A stretch of 64,000 bases of DNA from contig NW_019091361.1 in assembly GCF_001949145.1 (NCBI RefSeq), positions 127,896-191,895 on the forward strand, read 5' to 3'. The notes beneath the pieces were generated by a model, which did no database searches, was not told the DNA's origin, and was given only the letters and a program-made list of their open reading frames with translations. The translations under genes were made by a program, and so were the position numbers. This DNA comes from Acanthaster planci. Lineage: Eukaryota > Echinodermata > Asteroidea > Valvatida > Acanthasteridae. Each line of letters starts with the position of its first letter. The stretch's first letter is position 1. Positions 52,401 to 64,000 of the stretch are shown here, piece after piece.

Positions 52401-55400
52401 TTTACGGTTTGAAATTTTATGGTAGTCTGTCGGTAAAAGCTGAAATAAAACAGATCCAAATATTTGATACAGTTTCAATTTATAAGGTACAAATGTAATT
52501 AACTTAAAGCATTAATCTACTTTACGAAAGATTCTAATATTTATGTAACCTTTGCTGACAACAACTTTGTTATTTTCAAATCAGCGGAACATGGAACCCA
52601 TCCACTACAAGTAGGTACAAGTAAATGTTTGCAACGTTTTAGAGTCTCGTTTTCACGTAAGCACAGGGAGTGAAAACAAATGTGCATGAACAAGGAGACC
52701 TAGGTACAATATCGCCGGATGTGAAAGGTCGTTGATGAAATTCATTTTTTACCCATCTCCAGGTGACTTTTCCTAGATATTAGTAGGTAAAATTCCAACA
52801 TGTGTTTCATGGGATGGCATCAGCATTTCAAAAAATTATCGAACGTGGTAGGACTGCCCAATGTAAAATCCCCGTAGGCTGACCGCACGAGGGTTCCGGA
52901 AGCTCGCTACATGACCTTTTACTTTCAGGCTCTGTTTGTATGTACCAGTAGGTTTGAAGGGCTACATGTACGTTACACATCTACGCGTTCATTAGATTGA
53001 GGTTATAATGTTACTCGGATAAATTTGAGTTACAGTACATGTAGCTTCTTTGACTTTTGAACAGTGTACCGGCCATGCTGACGTACATAATAATGGAAAG
53101 TACATGTAGGGTACACCTACTTGCATTATACATGTAGATGTAATTAATTGTGCCTTCTGTGAAGTCAAACAAATGGAAGCAAATTGTGTACATAATGTAT
53201 ACATGTACATTGTACATGTGCAGCATACACCTACAGTACATACAAGTACCAGTATCTTTTACTGCTAATGTACATGTATACATTGTACCTGTCCTGTACA
53301 TGCTGTATGTATGCACGGTTGCCCTTCATGATGAAATCCTCTGAGTACACATGTACCTATGTACATGTACCTTTGATGTTCCACTTTCAGTTGGGTTAAT
53401 GTGCCATCTGCAGTTTCAGATCTAGATGACTATTAACACTATCTGCAGAGTGAGTTCACAATTTGCATACATGCATGCACATACATGTACATGTACATAC
53501 TGGTACATGTACATGTGCGTACCGGTATGTACATGTTCGGTAGTATATAAAGTCATTAACAAAATGTTTATGCACATGTGTATTTGTTAACATGACAGAA
53601 ACCTCCCACTTTTGATGAGATTAGTGTAGATTATGCATCATGCATTGAAAGGCTGTGCTTACGAACTTACCCCAGTACTTATACATATACTGTACATAAA
53701 AAAGACTGAGATACATGTACCTAAGAGAACTCAACATTGTAACATTTTCCATGTAAAATTGAGTATGACCTCACCCTATGAACTGTTTCCATAATTACAT
53801 GCATGCATGTACGTGCACATGCACATTCAAAGTTCAGTGCGTAAATAAAATTTACATAAAGTTGATTTGATCTGTAGTAAAGATTGCGGTAACACCATGT
53901 ATTTATCTCTTCTTTGAAACGTCAAGTTATTCCCCGGTTCTTCTCAGNAAGTTGATTTGAGTTGATATGTACAATGTAAGTACATGTACCTTTTTAAATG
54001 TCTCTAAAACTGGTCCTGAATCAACCTGTGTCAACTGAGGATTGCGAGGGAGGCGAAGTGGGACATGGTTCCGACACTTCTTTCCGTGGATGGAGACCAT
54101 AATTTATTTTTAACAAAATACAAACAAAGAAAGGTCACAGAGATAACCTGATAACAAAAACTTTATAAGATAGCATTGTACAACCATATTACATGAACCC
54201 AATTGCACAAAATTTGAAATAAATTATGCAAAAGTGATTTTTAAAAATAAACACAATCAGATTTGAAAGAAAATACGCCCACAGTCTTTCCCATTTAAAA
54301 ACCACTTTTCCAGTTTATCCAAACAAACAAAATAAGTGTCATGTGTATTAAGACCCGATAAAAACATTGGTAATATTTTGAAGTTTTTGTGGATATTCTG
54401 CACAAGAAGCATTTGTCCGTAGTAGTGCAAGGATACGTACATTGATATACATGTACATGTACGTGCACATGTGCACACAGAAATCATGGCCGACCATCAA
54501 TTGACAGAGAGCCAAAGCTGAAATTGATAAAACTAACGAAGGACAATTCACAATAGCTTAAACATAACATGGGGTATCCTTTTTGAAACACTATTTCAGT
54601 TACCAAGATATATAACATGTGTGGAAGGACCAGAGAAAAATTCAAAAGTTTTATTTAAAAATACCCTTTTTACGTTCGCAATGTAACATACACAGACATC
54701 TTTCATGATTTTCTCCAAAATGTCACTTCTGATTAACAAGAAACACATCACAAAATGAAATCTGAAGCCTGATCATATTTCTCTGTTATAAATTCAGAAA
54801 AATCTTACACAATGCAGAAGATCTTCGTAGATAGATTTTGGTATATGTACATGTACATGTAGTTGTTCTCTGGTAGGCATCGCCATTTTAACAAGCAATT
54901 TAGCAAGTAACTGTGACTTTGTTGAATTTTAGTGCATGCGCACAAACTACATGTAACGGTAAGTGGAAGGGGTGAACATACGTGTCATGATTGGGACTCC
55001 CCGGGACTTCCCATTACGTCATGAGCATAAATTACCATAATGCTCAGTAATGTTCAAGATCGACTGCAAACTCGCCAACCTGGATGCTGGGCATCGACAA
55101 AAACGAAGCCTTTGAACCGGAAGCGTACATGTACATGTACGTTCCGTACGGATGTGTTTTACAATTATCATTTACAATGTGATCATTTCATTACACTGAT
55201 GCTAAAATGTTTTATATTCAACAGAAATTTGACTAAAAGTGTGTTTTATGTTTCTAATGTCCTCCAACCAAATCAAATTTTAAACACAAACTCTTCGATT
55301 TCTGTGCTGGTCGGATTGTGGAAATTTACTGTCAGCCAGCTGGAATGCTGGTCACATGCGGCCAGCGACAACCCTAATGTACATGCACCAGTATAATCAC

Positions 55401-58400
55401 AGAATCTGCTCTTCTAATGTTACTAATTTACAAGTAAATTTCAGGGTACCGCACCTTAGTCAACAAGCATGCTACATGTGATTTTTTTTTATTTTACACT
55501 TATAAATTTGAAGGGGGAACAGTTAAATCTAGACACTTGAAAGTTGCTAACGATGAGTAATGTGAAGCGGGCCAGTGACATCCGTTTATATAAATACAAA
55601 TAGGATTATGGAAATGGGAGGAAAAAAATAGAGTCCAACCATGATTTCATCTACTAATTAGAGGACTCTGCCTTCCTCTAACCTTCAAAATCTTCCCAAT
55701 TGTATTACTTGAAAGGATTTGAGAGGGTTAAGTTGAATCCATTATCTTCTCTTATTCCCTACACAGGTTCTAGAGTTGATGTGTACTCGTGAGTCAGGAT
55801 CCATCTTTGAGGCTGGTGGTCTACATTGCGTGCTGTCCTTTATTCGTGATAATGGTAGTCAGGTCCACAAAGACACATTACATTCAGCCATGGCTGTGGT
55901 ATCCCGACTTTGTGGCAAGATGGAACCTAGTGATTCCTCTTTGGAAACTTGTGTGGAATCACTGTCCACACTCCTCAAACATGAGGATCCTCATGTAAGT
56001 TAGAGTCAACTTTTTACAACAGCTCTCCTTTTCTCTGCATTTCCTTTCTCTTACATGTATATCCTCTTCACGTTTCAATCCTGAGGTGAATTTCTTCAAC
56101 AATCAAGGCTTCACATTATAAAAATACTGGTAAAATGGCTTTCACAAGCATGCAACTTTTACTTAGATCAGCTGATTTCCTCGTTTTTCACTTCACACCC
56201 TGCTATTGAAAATTGAAAAACACTGTAAAAAGTCTTGTAAAGATTGGAATTTCCTTGTGTGGACTTGGGCATGCGTGAGGGATATTGACAGCTACATGTA
56301 TTTTGGCCAGAAATAATGGTTGTCTTAAAGTAAAGCAGTGAGTGAGCCAAAACAACACATTATATACATGTACATGTAAGCCACTGTATCCATTACCCAT
56401 CTGTTAGGGATACATGTATGTCAGTTGAATTTAAATTCTAGATTTGCTATGATAGAAAAATATTTGTCCATGAATTCCACATGATGTAGAAAAGAAAAAC
56501 TACAATCTGTAAGATGAGCAGTGCCCTTAGAACAACAAATTAACAAGATTTTACTTCAAACAACTGCTTTATTTTTCTCTCTGCAGGTTGCTGATGGGTC
56601 CCTGCGCTGTTTTGCATCATTAGCTGATCGTTTCACTCGGAGGGGTGTAGACCCCCTCCCACTGGCCAAACATGGCCTATCACGGGAGTTGTTAGAAAGA
56701 CTGGCTAATTGTGGCTTGACTGCTGCCATGGCAACAGGTACCAAGGCAGCGGGTGCCACAGGAACCACTCCTGACTCTAAGGGTAACCCTAACATCTCAA
56801 CTGTCATCAGCTTGCTCTCCACATTATGCCGAGGCTCTCCCAGTGTTACACATGTGAGATACTGATATCATTCTTTGAAATTTCAGATTCTAGTTTTCAT
56901 GGAAAGTGAAAACAGGTAGTGATGTACTCCGAGATAAAATTACACTTCTTGTTGTGCTACTTTATCTACTGAAATTTGATTCTTTGCTTTGGAAAAGGAT
57001 AGAATAAATGGAGTGCATTACATGCATATGCAAAAATCCACAGATGAACTCAGGAACAGGTCATCCTCCCATGCAAATCTTTGTCCTTATTTAGAGTAGA
57101 TACAGGTGCTCTAGAATTCTGGCAGTACCCTTGGATGTGCATCAGAAATTTTATTGAATATTGTTTCTAATACAACAAGGGGGCTTCATGTACCTGTACA
57201 TTCATATTGAATGCTACCATCAAATCCATCGGCTACCAGTACCACATTGAGTTGTTGGCATGTAACATTGTACACTTTATAAAAAACTCTGCACCGATCT
57301 AAAACTGGTCTTTCATTTACAATTACCTTATCTGTATGCACCTGGCCAACTCACCAAGTTTTCCCCACTAAATCTTTAGCATTTAAAGGAAGTTTTGATT
57401 TCCCCCATTTCTGGACAGGATTTACTACGATCTGCGCTACCTGGTGCTATAGAGAAGGCGCTGCAAGGCGATGAGAGGTAATGTGAAGTGCCTGTCTTGA
57501 GGATTTGGGAATCCTGAAAATACATGTATATTCAATGGTCATGCACGTATACAAGTAACTATTTGAATTGATTATTATTGGATACCAATTCTAATGCGCC
57601 ATAGAAAACAAATTTCAAATTTGTTTAAATTATCAGTTATTACATTGCACTTCCATTGGTATAATAAAGAACTATCATTTTTATCATAAGAAGAAACTTA
57701 CAGCCTTGCATTTTCTTGCAGTAACATCCCACCTCAAACGTGAAAATATCACATAAAGCTGGTTTTGTTGTGGGGAAGACAAGACATTTGTTCTGTTACT
57801 CTGTAGTTGAGTACTCAGAAATTTATCTCTCTGTCATTTCCTGCATTTGATTCAAGGAAGTTTAAAAGCAAGTGTTGCACAGTAAATGGAGCTTGAAAGC
57901 AGAAATTCTAAATAGTACTCAAACCTTGACCAGAGAGGAAAGGAACATTCCCCTGAATATCCACCAGTCTATTTCAAATTTAAAAGCAAAGCATGAAACC
58001 TGTTCATGTGAAACTAAAATAATGCCCTTGAAGCCTGAACTATCGTGTTGTTGACCAGGATGTTACATGTGCATAAGTACACTTGCTTGTGTGAATGATT
58101 TCATTGATCATTTTAAAGTTATGTTGTTTTCCTTGTGCAAATATTCTAATTATAAACAATAATACCAAGCAGTATTTGTGAATTAATTCCGTAAGTTTTG
58201 AATTTATGGAATACACACAAACCATTACACTGCCTGCTTGAATTTGGATTTGGTGCTTGTAATTAGGTGTTGCACCCTATTTCGATAAGGTGCAAAGCAG
58301 CTACACCTATCCAAGAAACCTGAGCCCACAGCTATTGAGAAGACCAGATGGACACCTGCTCACCCAATACTTAAATGAGTCTTAGTGCTAAGTAATAGAA

Positions 58401-61400
58401 GGTAGTTAACTGTACAGTAGGAAATTACAATTCCATGTTGTTTGTTGTTGTACAAAAGAGATATGAAGTCTCAAGTTCCAATCTAGCTGTTATAGTTGTT
58501 CAAATTTGGCATGCTTTATTTAGCTGACGGTCAGTAAACACATGAAAAATGTTGTTTCCCCAAGGTGTGTATTGGACACTATGCGTCTGGTGGATCTTCT
58601 TTTGGTGTTGTTGTTTGAGGGGCGTACTGCTCTACCCAAGTCTAACATTGGTACAACTGCTCGTACAATGAGTGGTTTGCGACGCCTAGATAGTGCCGGT
58701 GAACGATCACATCGTCATTTGATTGACTGCATACGTAGCAAAGACACAGATGCTCTGATAGATGCCATAGACACAGGAGGTAGGGGAATGCTCATTATGT
58801 TAATGAGCGAAATACATTCAGTAACATGTATTCTTGAAGTCAGTGGTCCAAAACTTGACAGTAAACCATTTAGTAGATTGATATTGGAGATCAGAAGCTG
58901 TGCCCGAAAACTACATAGGGTATGAAATTCTGTTTTCACTTTTGTTGTGAGTACATTTAGGGGTCATCCATTTTTGTCATTTTCACAAGTGTGGAAATTT
59001 GTCCTGGCCCCCTCCCCCTGTAAGAGTACAAAATGAAATGCTGATTTCTCTTTGGTGTCTGAGGACCCATTCTAACTCACAATGTACAGCTGTTAATGTG
59101 CAGTAGACGACCAGAGAATAGTGGCAGGAGGAAAAACAATGTCCATGACAGGCCTTGACATTCGCGGTTTCCCAAGTGCCCGGGACAAATTCTTCTTTCA
59201 GTTCGGGCAAGTAATAATTAAGGACAAATTGCCCCATGAACAGGTACCTTTTTCTTAAAATAAAAGTGTCCATTTTTTGTGGCCAAGAATAGCAGTCAGA
59301 ACATGTGCCTTTGATTTGATCTCCTCTTCACAAAAGCTTAAAAAAGTGGTAAAAAGTATACAGTTACAATGATTTTTTGCATCGTTCCCATACAAGGGAA
59401 AATGCATACATAAATAAACTGTAATGTACACTTGTGTCTGGGTACCAAACCTCATAGCACGCACGGTGTAGCGGAGCTTTGGGGGGGATGCTCTAACACT
59501 GTGACTGTGACTTCAACGTTAGTGAATTTTTCCTGGTACTTGTGTATGTACCTTTTATGTATGACACCAGGCAAAATCATCATTGCCCAAACTTGTTTGA
59601 ATGATGCATCCGAGTCCTGCGCACACGCAATAGTTGGGGGTCATAGTTAGCTGGTCTATCATAATCGTCATTTTTAACATGTTTCTAAAAGCGTACGTAA
59701 CCAATTCACCCCCTCCCCCCAGCGTACGCTTTGTACTCTCATGGAAATGACAACAAATGATGGATGATCCCTTATATGCATGAGCAGTCTGCAGTCTGTG
59801 TAAACATCATGTGAAATTGTTTTGTAATCTAATTGATTGGTACCTGGTATCATTAATCTTGGAAGTGTTCCTTGTCAAATTTAAACCTTAAAGGAACCAG
59901 GAAATTTTTTTATAAATTTTACTAAAAACCCTTGAAATTGCATCTTTGGGTTTCAATTAACCTGATTTTAAATTTTGGTTTTGCAATTTTAACCTGTATT
60001 TTGATGCTTTTTTGGTTTTTATGCTAATGCTATTTACATATTCAAGAGCAGAACTATGATGTCATCCAAAGCACTGAATCTCAATGTTGCATTGATTTGT
60101 GCACAGAAAGTTTCTAGATTTTTTAACCACTGTTATGGCAGATTTTATTTTCTTTGACAATTTATTGCTATGTAAGTATACGGCAATAATCCAGCAAAAA
60201 TCCTTTTCACAGAAATGTTCCCAGATAGCAAATTTGGGGTTCACAATTTGAACATGAAAACATGCAACCTGAACCATGTCTTCCTGGAATTACATCATCG
60301 CAAAAGTGCCCTCACTTGTCCAGAAATGCTTGGTTAATTTTTAATGTTTGAAAAAGTACACCGTTCAGTTCACGTAACTCAAAAAAGATGTCAAACAGTC
60401 TTCATACATGTCAGCAGAGTACAGAGATACACAAACTGTGATGCTAAGAAAAATTCGTTTCCTGGATCCTTTAATAACGAGGCTGGTGTACCAGATGAGA
60501 GTCTCAATAATCGATCCTTGTGATTTCAAATGAATTTGTGTTTACTTTTTACAGTTGAAGTCAATTATATGGATGATGTGGGCCAAACACTCCTCAACTG
60601 GGCCTCTGCATTTGGAACTCAGGAAATGGTGAATATTTCATAGCTTTTACCCTAACATCCTACATATTGTTCAAGAATCAGGTATTACTAGTCGCTAATC
60701 AGTCTCCATCATGTCACATGTCTGGTCAGGAGTTACCCTAAAATCCTACATATTGTTCAAGAAACAGGTATTACTGGTCGTTAATCAGTCNNNNNNNNNN
60801 NNNNNNNNNNNNNNNNNNNNNNNNNNNNNNNNNNNNNNNNNNNNNNNNNNNNNNNNNNNNNNNNNNNNNNNNNNNNNNNNNNNNNNNNNNNNNNNNNNNN
60901 NNNNNNNNNNNNNNNNNNNNNNNNNNNNNNNNNNNNNNNNNNNNNNGATCATGAGTAACAGGACAAACAGTGAAAAATAATTGCTTTGACACAATTGGTT
61001 TGAATAGCTTGTCAGCTGAGTCAAGACTTAGAGGACTTGATAATAATTCTGCTTGGTATCTTCCTGAATCCATGTAGCATTTTTTATACGTACATGTAAA
61101 CTTTCTCATTAGAAACTGAAAATATAGAATTACAACAGTTTTTACTTCTAAACATTGAATGTTGGAGAAAAACAGCAACTTGATAGAAACATGTGCATTA
61201 GAACATGCTTTATAACTTCTTCAATATTTTCTTTGCAAAAATTTATTTCATTTTTATACAAACTTAAAATAGGTCGAGTTTTTGTGTGAACGAGGAGCAG
61301 ATGTCAATCGAGGTCAGAGGTCATCATCACTTCACTACGCTGCTTGCTTTGGCAGACCCCAAGTTGCAAAGGTGCCTTGAACCCGTGATTCAAAATGCGA

Positions 61401-64000
61401 AACTTACACGGCTACTTGTTATAAAATCAGAGGCTCATTAGGAAACTGATGACTTAAATAAGGGAATTTGATGGCTCAAATGAGGAAACAACTTATTTTC
61501 TTTAAATTGGAATATTTGTTTTTCAAAGGTCACACTCAAAGAAACCGATGTAGTCTTTTTAAATAAACAATCTGTGAACTTTCTGTTATTCTTATGGTTA
61601 CCGACAGTGAAATGTGAATGTGCCAGTGGAAGGAATTCACATTTCAAAATGGAACAGATACTGTTATTTCCAAACTGTGTATGGAACAGGTTGTACGGGA
61701 ATCAAAAGGAAATATTATTTTGCTAGGAATTCTTGTAAACAGTCTGATTCTGTGAACCACTTTCACTTTCATTTTTCACAAATCTGTAGAGGCTTGTACA
61801 GTGACATAAAATCTATCAAGCTTACAAGCCCTGTTCTAGAGATTTGTAATTCTCTCTTTATATCCATCTTTGTGTTAGACACTTCTAAGGCATGGTGCCA
61901 ATCCTGATTTGCGTGATGAAGATGGCAAAACTCCACTAGACAAGGCAAGAGAAAGAAACGACGAAGGTCACCGTGAGGTCATGCAGATCCTCCAGTCACC
62001 AGGTAAGCTCAAGGTCATCTAATTATAATCAGATGGTAAAAGGTGTAAGAGTTAAGGAAACAATTGTTACAGGTGAAAGTTCTTGAAGGTGAGAAAAAAA
62101 AGTACTGTACCCTCAATACCACCCTTGTCAAAAGATTACTGGCGGGATGTGATTAGATGATTTATTTTCTTGCTGAAGGTGAATGGATGGTCCCCGTGAC
62201 TCCAACAGCAGATGCTGCTGTCTCCAGCCCTGAGGAGGCTACTAAGCCTGAAGGAGAGATGGACTTTGCTGAACCTAAAGGTGATCCAGAGATGGCTCCC
62301 ATCTACCTCCGCAAACTCCTGCCTATCTTTGCTCAGGTCTACAATAACACCATGATGCCTTCTATTAGGTATGGATGTCAGCCGCTGCTGTAGCTCTGGT
62401 ATTTTTTGATATAAGTACATGTACATATATATTGATGTAAAAGGTCTTGTATGTCCCATGAGCTCCATCCTCCACTTTGCGTGGTATGGTACTTGAATAA
62501 AAGAATAAATTACAGTTTTGAAATTGAGGGCACACCAGTTTCATTTTTCGTTGCATACCCATGCTAATGGGCTATTGGCTCTGCATACTGAATTGCCATC
62601 TCCTTGTGTAAGAGCAAATTACTGTTAGTTCAAAGCAGATTTGGTTGTACACTTGTGTTGATAGTCTATGGGCCTTTGTATCAGATTTTTGTATTAGTGG
62701 TGACTTAAGCATATGATAAGCTTTGTCACCATGTGCAGCTGCAAACACACAGAGACACCATTGAAATGTGCACATTCACATGAAGTCTTACCATGTTTGG
62801 GTAAACCAGTGTTTGGTTGCATTGTGTTCTAAGCAGCCCTCAGGATTAATCACAGATGGCTGTCTACTTCTTACAAGCTGCAGTTCATTGTAGGATGGAG
62901 GAGTTGGTTGTGTTTATATGGAAAGGATATTAACTTAAAAAGAAACATGAATGTTTGAAAATCTTCAGATGCTGAGCTAAAATGTAGATATTTATTTATG
63001 TGTACTTACACAGGCAAGAATTGATTCTCATTTTTAATTGTCCCATGATCTTTTCTTTCTTTTTTCCCAATCTCCAGGAAAGCTAGTCTAGCCCTTATCC
63101 GTAAAATGATCCACTATACTCCATGTTCACTGCTCAGTGAGGTATGCGTTGGGGAGATAGCCAGCTTTACACAGGTCCTGGTCGAAGTCTTAGCTGCAGT
63201 GTTGGATCATGAGGTAGGAACTTTGATGACTTTGAAAGCATCCCTATGACTGTTGATGTGCATACCGAAAAGTCCTGCTTCAGATAGCTTATTTTGATGC
63301 ATTAAAATCTTCATGATTCGATATGATTTGGTCACATACAAGTAAACAAGGTTGCAAAACTTGTAGTCAGATTTTCAAATCAGATGATTATATCACAGCA
63401 TCAAAGTGAACAATACCCAACACTTTTTCTTTACAAGCTGTGTCTGAATCTAATGTTTAGATTTGTTTACAACTTCCATCTGGGTTTTTCAGTCTGGTTC
63501 CATAATACTTAATGCTCTGTCTACTTTGACGTACCCCACCACTGACCAATTCTCAGTCTAGTCCCACGACACTGACTGCTCTCTTTACTATGACACACCC
63601 CACCAGGATGATGATGATGGCCACTTGACAGCTTTACAAATAATCCAAGACATCATGCGTAAAGGTCAAGATTTATTCTTAGACCACTTTGCCAGGCTAG
63701 GGATCTTCAGCAAAGTGTCCTCATTGGCTGGTCCACCTGATGTCATTGAGGAGGAAGGACCAACATCACATGATAAGAAACAGGTGGGAAATTACAGTCA
63801 CTGCATGCATCACCTGTTTTATATTTGAGCAGTTCGAAGGTATTGTAACAATACACATCTTTATGAAGAGTATTCCAGCAATGATGTCCCTTCATTTACT
63901 ATCTTCAGGAGACAGGAGATCAAGAGTTAGAAGATGCCAAGGAGATTGTTGGAGGTCGTCCTTACCATTGGAAGGACTGGTGCATGGCTAGAGGTCGAGA
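37456..64000 (+). CDS. HECTD1: E3 ubiquitin-protein ligase HECTD1, N-terminal 13 exons (partial at 3' end)
   Basis: Exons: 37456-37595, 46370-46604, 55767-55994, 56587-56853, 57419-57477, 58565-58779, 60555-60628, 61273-61371, 61879-62002, 62179-62368, 63078-63213, 63607-63783 and 63909-64000 (cut by the window). All phases agree, giving about 678 codons. The start [20 protein letters not shown] is nearly identical to vertebrate HECTD1. Residues about 1-310 form the armadillo-like helical region ([46 protein letters not shown]-like). Residues about 384-475 hold the ankyrin repeats ([45 protein letters not shown]). Then [18 protein letters not shown], an acidic DDDD stretch, and RPYHWKDW...RGR at the edge. 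The family protein is about 2,600 aa; the SUN-like, MIB/HERC2 and catalytic HECT domains lie beyond. HECTD1 ubiquitinates targets such as HSP90 and is needed for neural tube and placental development in mice. Introns 1 and 2 are unusually large (8.8 and 9.2 kb) and repeat-filled. Confidence 0.97.
39334..39484. mobile_element. Near-perfect foldback element, 69-bp arms
   Basis: Left arm 39334-39402 and right arm 39416-39484 are reverse complements with a single mismatch, around a 13-bp loop GTTATTCCCCGGT. The arms contain AGTAAAGATTGCGGTAACAC and GTATGTGTGGTTCTGAGAAG. The outer TATA/TATA flank would suit a TA-type target duplication. A second, truncated copy is at 53875-53947. Confidence 0.85.
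40901..40975. repeat. Dispersed repeat, copy 1 (copy 2 near 48248-48318)
   Basis: CAGAACAAAATTG...GACATTTTGTCCGA...TCTAATTTT recurs with substitutions at about 48248-48318. Old interspersed repeat of unknown class. Confidence 0.4.
42030..42405 (-). mobile_element. tRNA-derived SINE, apparently full length
   Basis: On the minus strand it starts GGATGAGTCAGGTCGGCAAG and carries a good B box GGTTCGATTCCC (42342-42331). A unique body follows, ending in TTTATAAATGAATAAATTAT. This head-body-AT-tail order is the standard SINE plan; the 5' end is approximate. Confidence 0.75.
44137..44400. repeat. Tandem repeat, about 84-88-bp unit, three copies
   Basis: CCCATTTTGGTAAGCTGTTC with ACAGATAGTACACAGTACAT recurs; the CCATTTT landmark is at about 44221, 44305 and 44393. 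Confidence 0.75.
46841..46925. mobile_element. Small MITE (85 bp)
   Basis: AGACCAGCCCAGGAGAATGG at the left end and, reverse complemented, AGACTGACTCAGGAGAATGG at the right end. ATTAATAAT continues both arms. A relative (ATCCATTCTCCTGAG(C)TGGTCTTAAA) is at about 47414-47480, where GGTCTTAAAC / GTTTAAGACC also pair. Confidence 0.6.
47116..47260. repeat. GGTCTT/GGTCTC-rich low-complexity tract
   Basis: Irregular repetition of GGTCTTG and GGTCTCGAGACC over about 145 bp, giving a spurious Leu/Val/Ser-rich ORF. Confidence 0.7.
51521..51548. repeat. Perfect 28-bp palindrome
   Basis: CTATCACTACATG-TG-CATGTAGTGATAG: 13-bp arms around two bases, next to TACATGTACA runs. Confidence 0.8.
51720..52045. 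repeat. 45-bp minisatellite, six copies
   Basis: The landmark GGTACC(A/G)GTATTACA recurs at 51768, 51813, 51863, 51908, 51970 and 52015, with spacings of 45, 50, 45, 62 and 45. Most units read GTATGTACAATGTCCATGTA plus the landmark. Because 45 is divisible by 3, several frames on both strands stay open and give repeated 15-residue peptides; these are not genes. Confidence 0.9.
52108..52928. mobile_element. Non-autonomous DNA element (about 0.8 kb) inserted in HECTD1 intron 2
   Basis: The ends are inverted: CTGAAAGTGAAAG ... GCTTCCGGAACCCT (52138-52151) at left; AGGGTTCCGGAAGC (52890-52903) ... CTTTTACTTTCAG at right. The interior is almost free of the TACATGTA motif that saturates both sides, as expected of a later insertion. 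No transposase ORF. Confidence 0.65.
53859..53960. mobile_element. Truncated foldback copy with a single N
   Basis: 53875-53947 matches the left arm and loop of the 39334-39484 foldback, then stops at an N (53948) where the right arm should start. AAGTTGATTTGA stands on both sides (53859-53870 and 53949-53960). Confidence 0.75.
56854..58564 (+). other. HECTD1 introns 4 and 5 around the short exon 57419-57477
   Basis: Unremarkable AT-rich intron sequence. Few TACATGTA runs compared with introns 1-2. No other exon recognised. Confidence 0.5.
60649..60946. repeat. 86-bp tandem repeat running into an assembly gap
   Basis: TACCCTAA(C/A)ATCCTACATATTG begins at about 60648 and again 86 bp later, then the sequence becomes 156 Ns (60791-60946). 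It lies in HECTD1 intron 7. Probably a longer array that failed to assemble. Confidence 0.75.
60791..60946. other. Assembly gap (156 N)
   Basis: Run of N in HECTD1 intron 7. Flanking exons 60555-60628 and 61273-61371 join in phase, so no coding exon need be missing. Confidence 0.99.

Larger units (their letters stand above)
36120..55140. repeat. TACATGTACA palindrome-rich domain
   Basis: Short runs of the self-complementary motif (TACATG)n/(GTACAT)n recur every few hundred bases or less across about 19 kb, for example near 38515, 39725, 40060, 41150, 44160, 48660, 48805, 51480 and 53480. It also occurs sparsely elsewhere in the window. Not a simple microsatellite: runs are short, mutated and interspersed. 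Confidence 0.8.
46605..55766 (+). other. HECTD1 intron 2, repeat-rich
   Basis: 9.2 kb without coding exons. Holds small MITEs, a GGTCTT-rich tract, the 45-bp minisatellite, a palindrome, an 0.8-kb insertion and a truncated foldback. Confidence 0.75.

Noticed and set aside
60711-61178. Open frames across 60711-61178
   Set aside because: They cross the 156-base N gap and a tandem repeat.
1-64000. CRISPR arrays, operons, ribosome-binding sites or phage genes
   Set aside because: The window is eukaryotic. Its tandem repeats lack the regular repeat-spacer structure and all real genes are split by introns.

Overview
This window is animal (metazoan) genomic DNA. Short exons with GT-AG boundaries are separated by long AT-rich introns, MITE-like and SINE-like repeats are scattered through it, and two runs of N mark draft-assembly gaps. 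Protein similarity is to animal genes only (HECTD1, NEPRO, a Fos/ATF3-type bZIP, a PLAC8-family protein). Compact introns, tRNA-derived SINEs and a huge load of the palindrome TACATGTACA fit an invertebrate deuterostome such as an echinoderm or hemichordate. That placement is inference; the sequence alone does not fix the species. There are no CRISPR arrays, operons or bacterial features.

Layout: (1) 2-267, a decayed RecQ-like helicase exon running in from the left edge. (2) 2670-8800 (+), eight exons of NEPRO (nucleolus and neural progenitor protein), with its first coding exon not found. (3) 9.6-12.5 kb, a regulatory stretch with two perfect CREs, a complete hAT-like MITE with 8-bp target-site duplication, paired E-boxes, an AP-1 site and a TATA box, leading into a putative non-coding exon and a 5.4-kb intron. 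(4) 17955-19623 (+), a three-exon, 200-aa Fos/ATF3-type bZIP factor with a long 3'UTR. (5) 24315-25516 (+), a four-exon, 132-aa PLAC8/cornifelin-family cysteine-rich protein. (6) 33727-28939 (-), a six-exon, about 257-aa protein with an N-terminal coiled coil, a basic linker, a pair of EF-hands and a C-terminal CaaX box; I cannot assign it to a named family. (7) 37456-64000 (+), the first 13 coding exons (about 678 codons) of the E3 ubiquitin ligase HECTD1, running off the right edge before the SUN-like, MIB and HECT regions.

HECTD1 introns 1 and 2 (about 18 kb together) are saturated with TACATGTACA-type palindromes, a 45-bp minisatellite, foldback elements and a SINE. The later introns are much poorer in the motif. 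The genes are functionally unrelated (rRNA/RNase MRP-linked nucleolar protein, stress/AP-1 transcription factor, cysteine-rich protein, calcium-binding protein, ubiquitin ligase). I see no multi-gene 'system'; the novelty lies in the EF-hand/CaaX gene, the regulatory MITE and the repeat architecture. All exon joins were checked by eye for reading phase; none is backed by transcripts.
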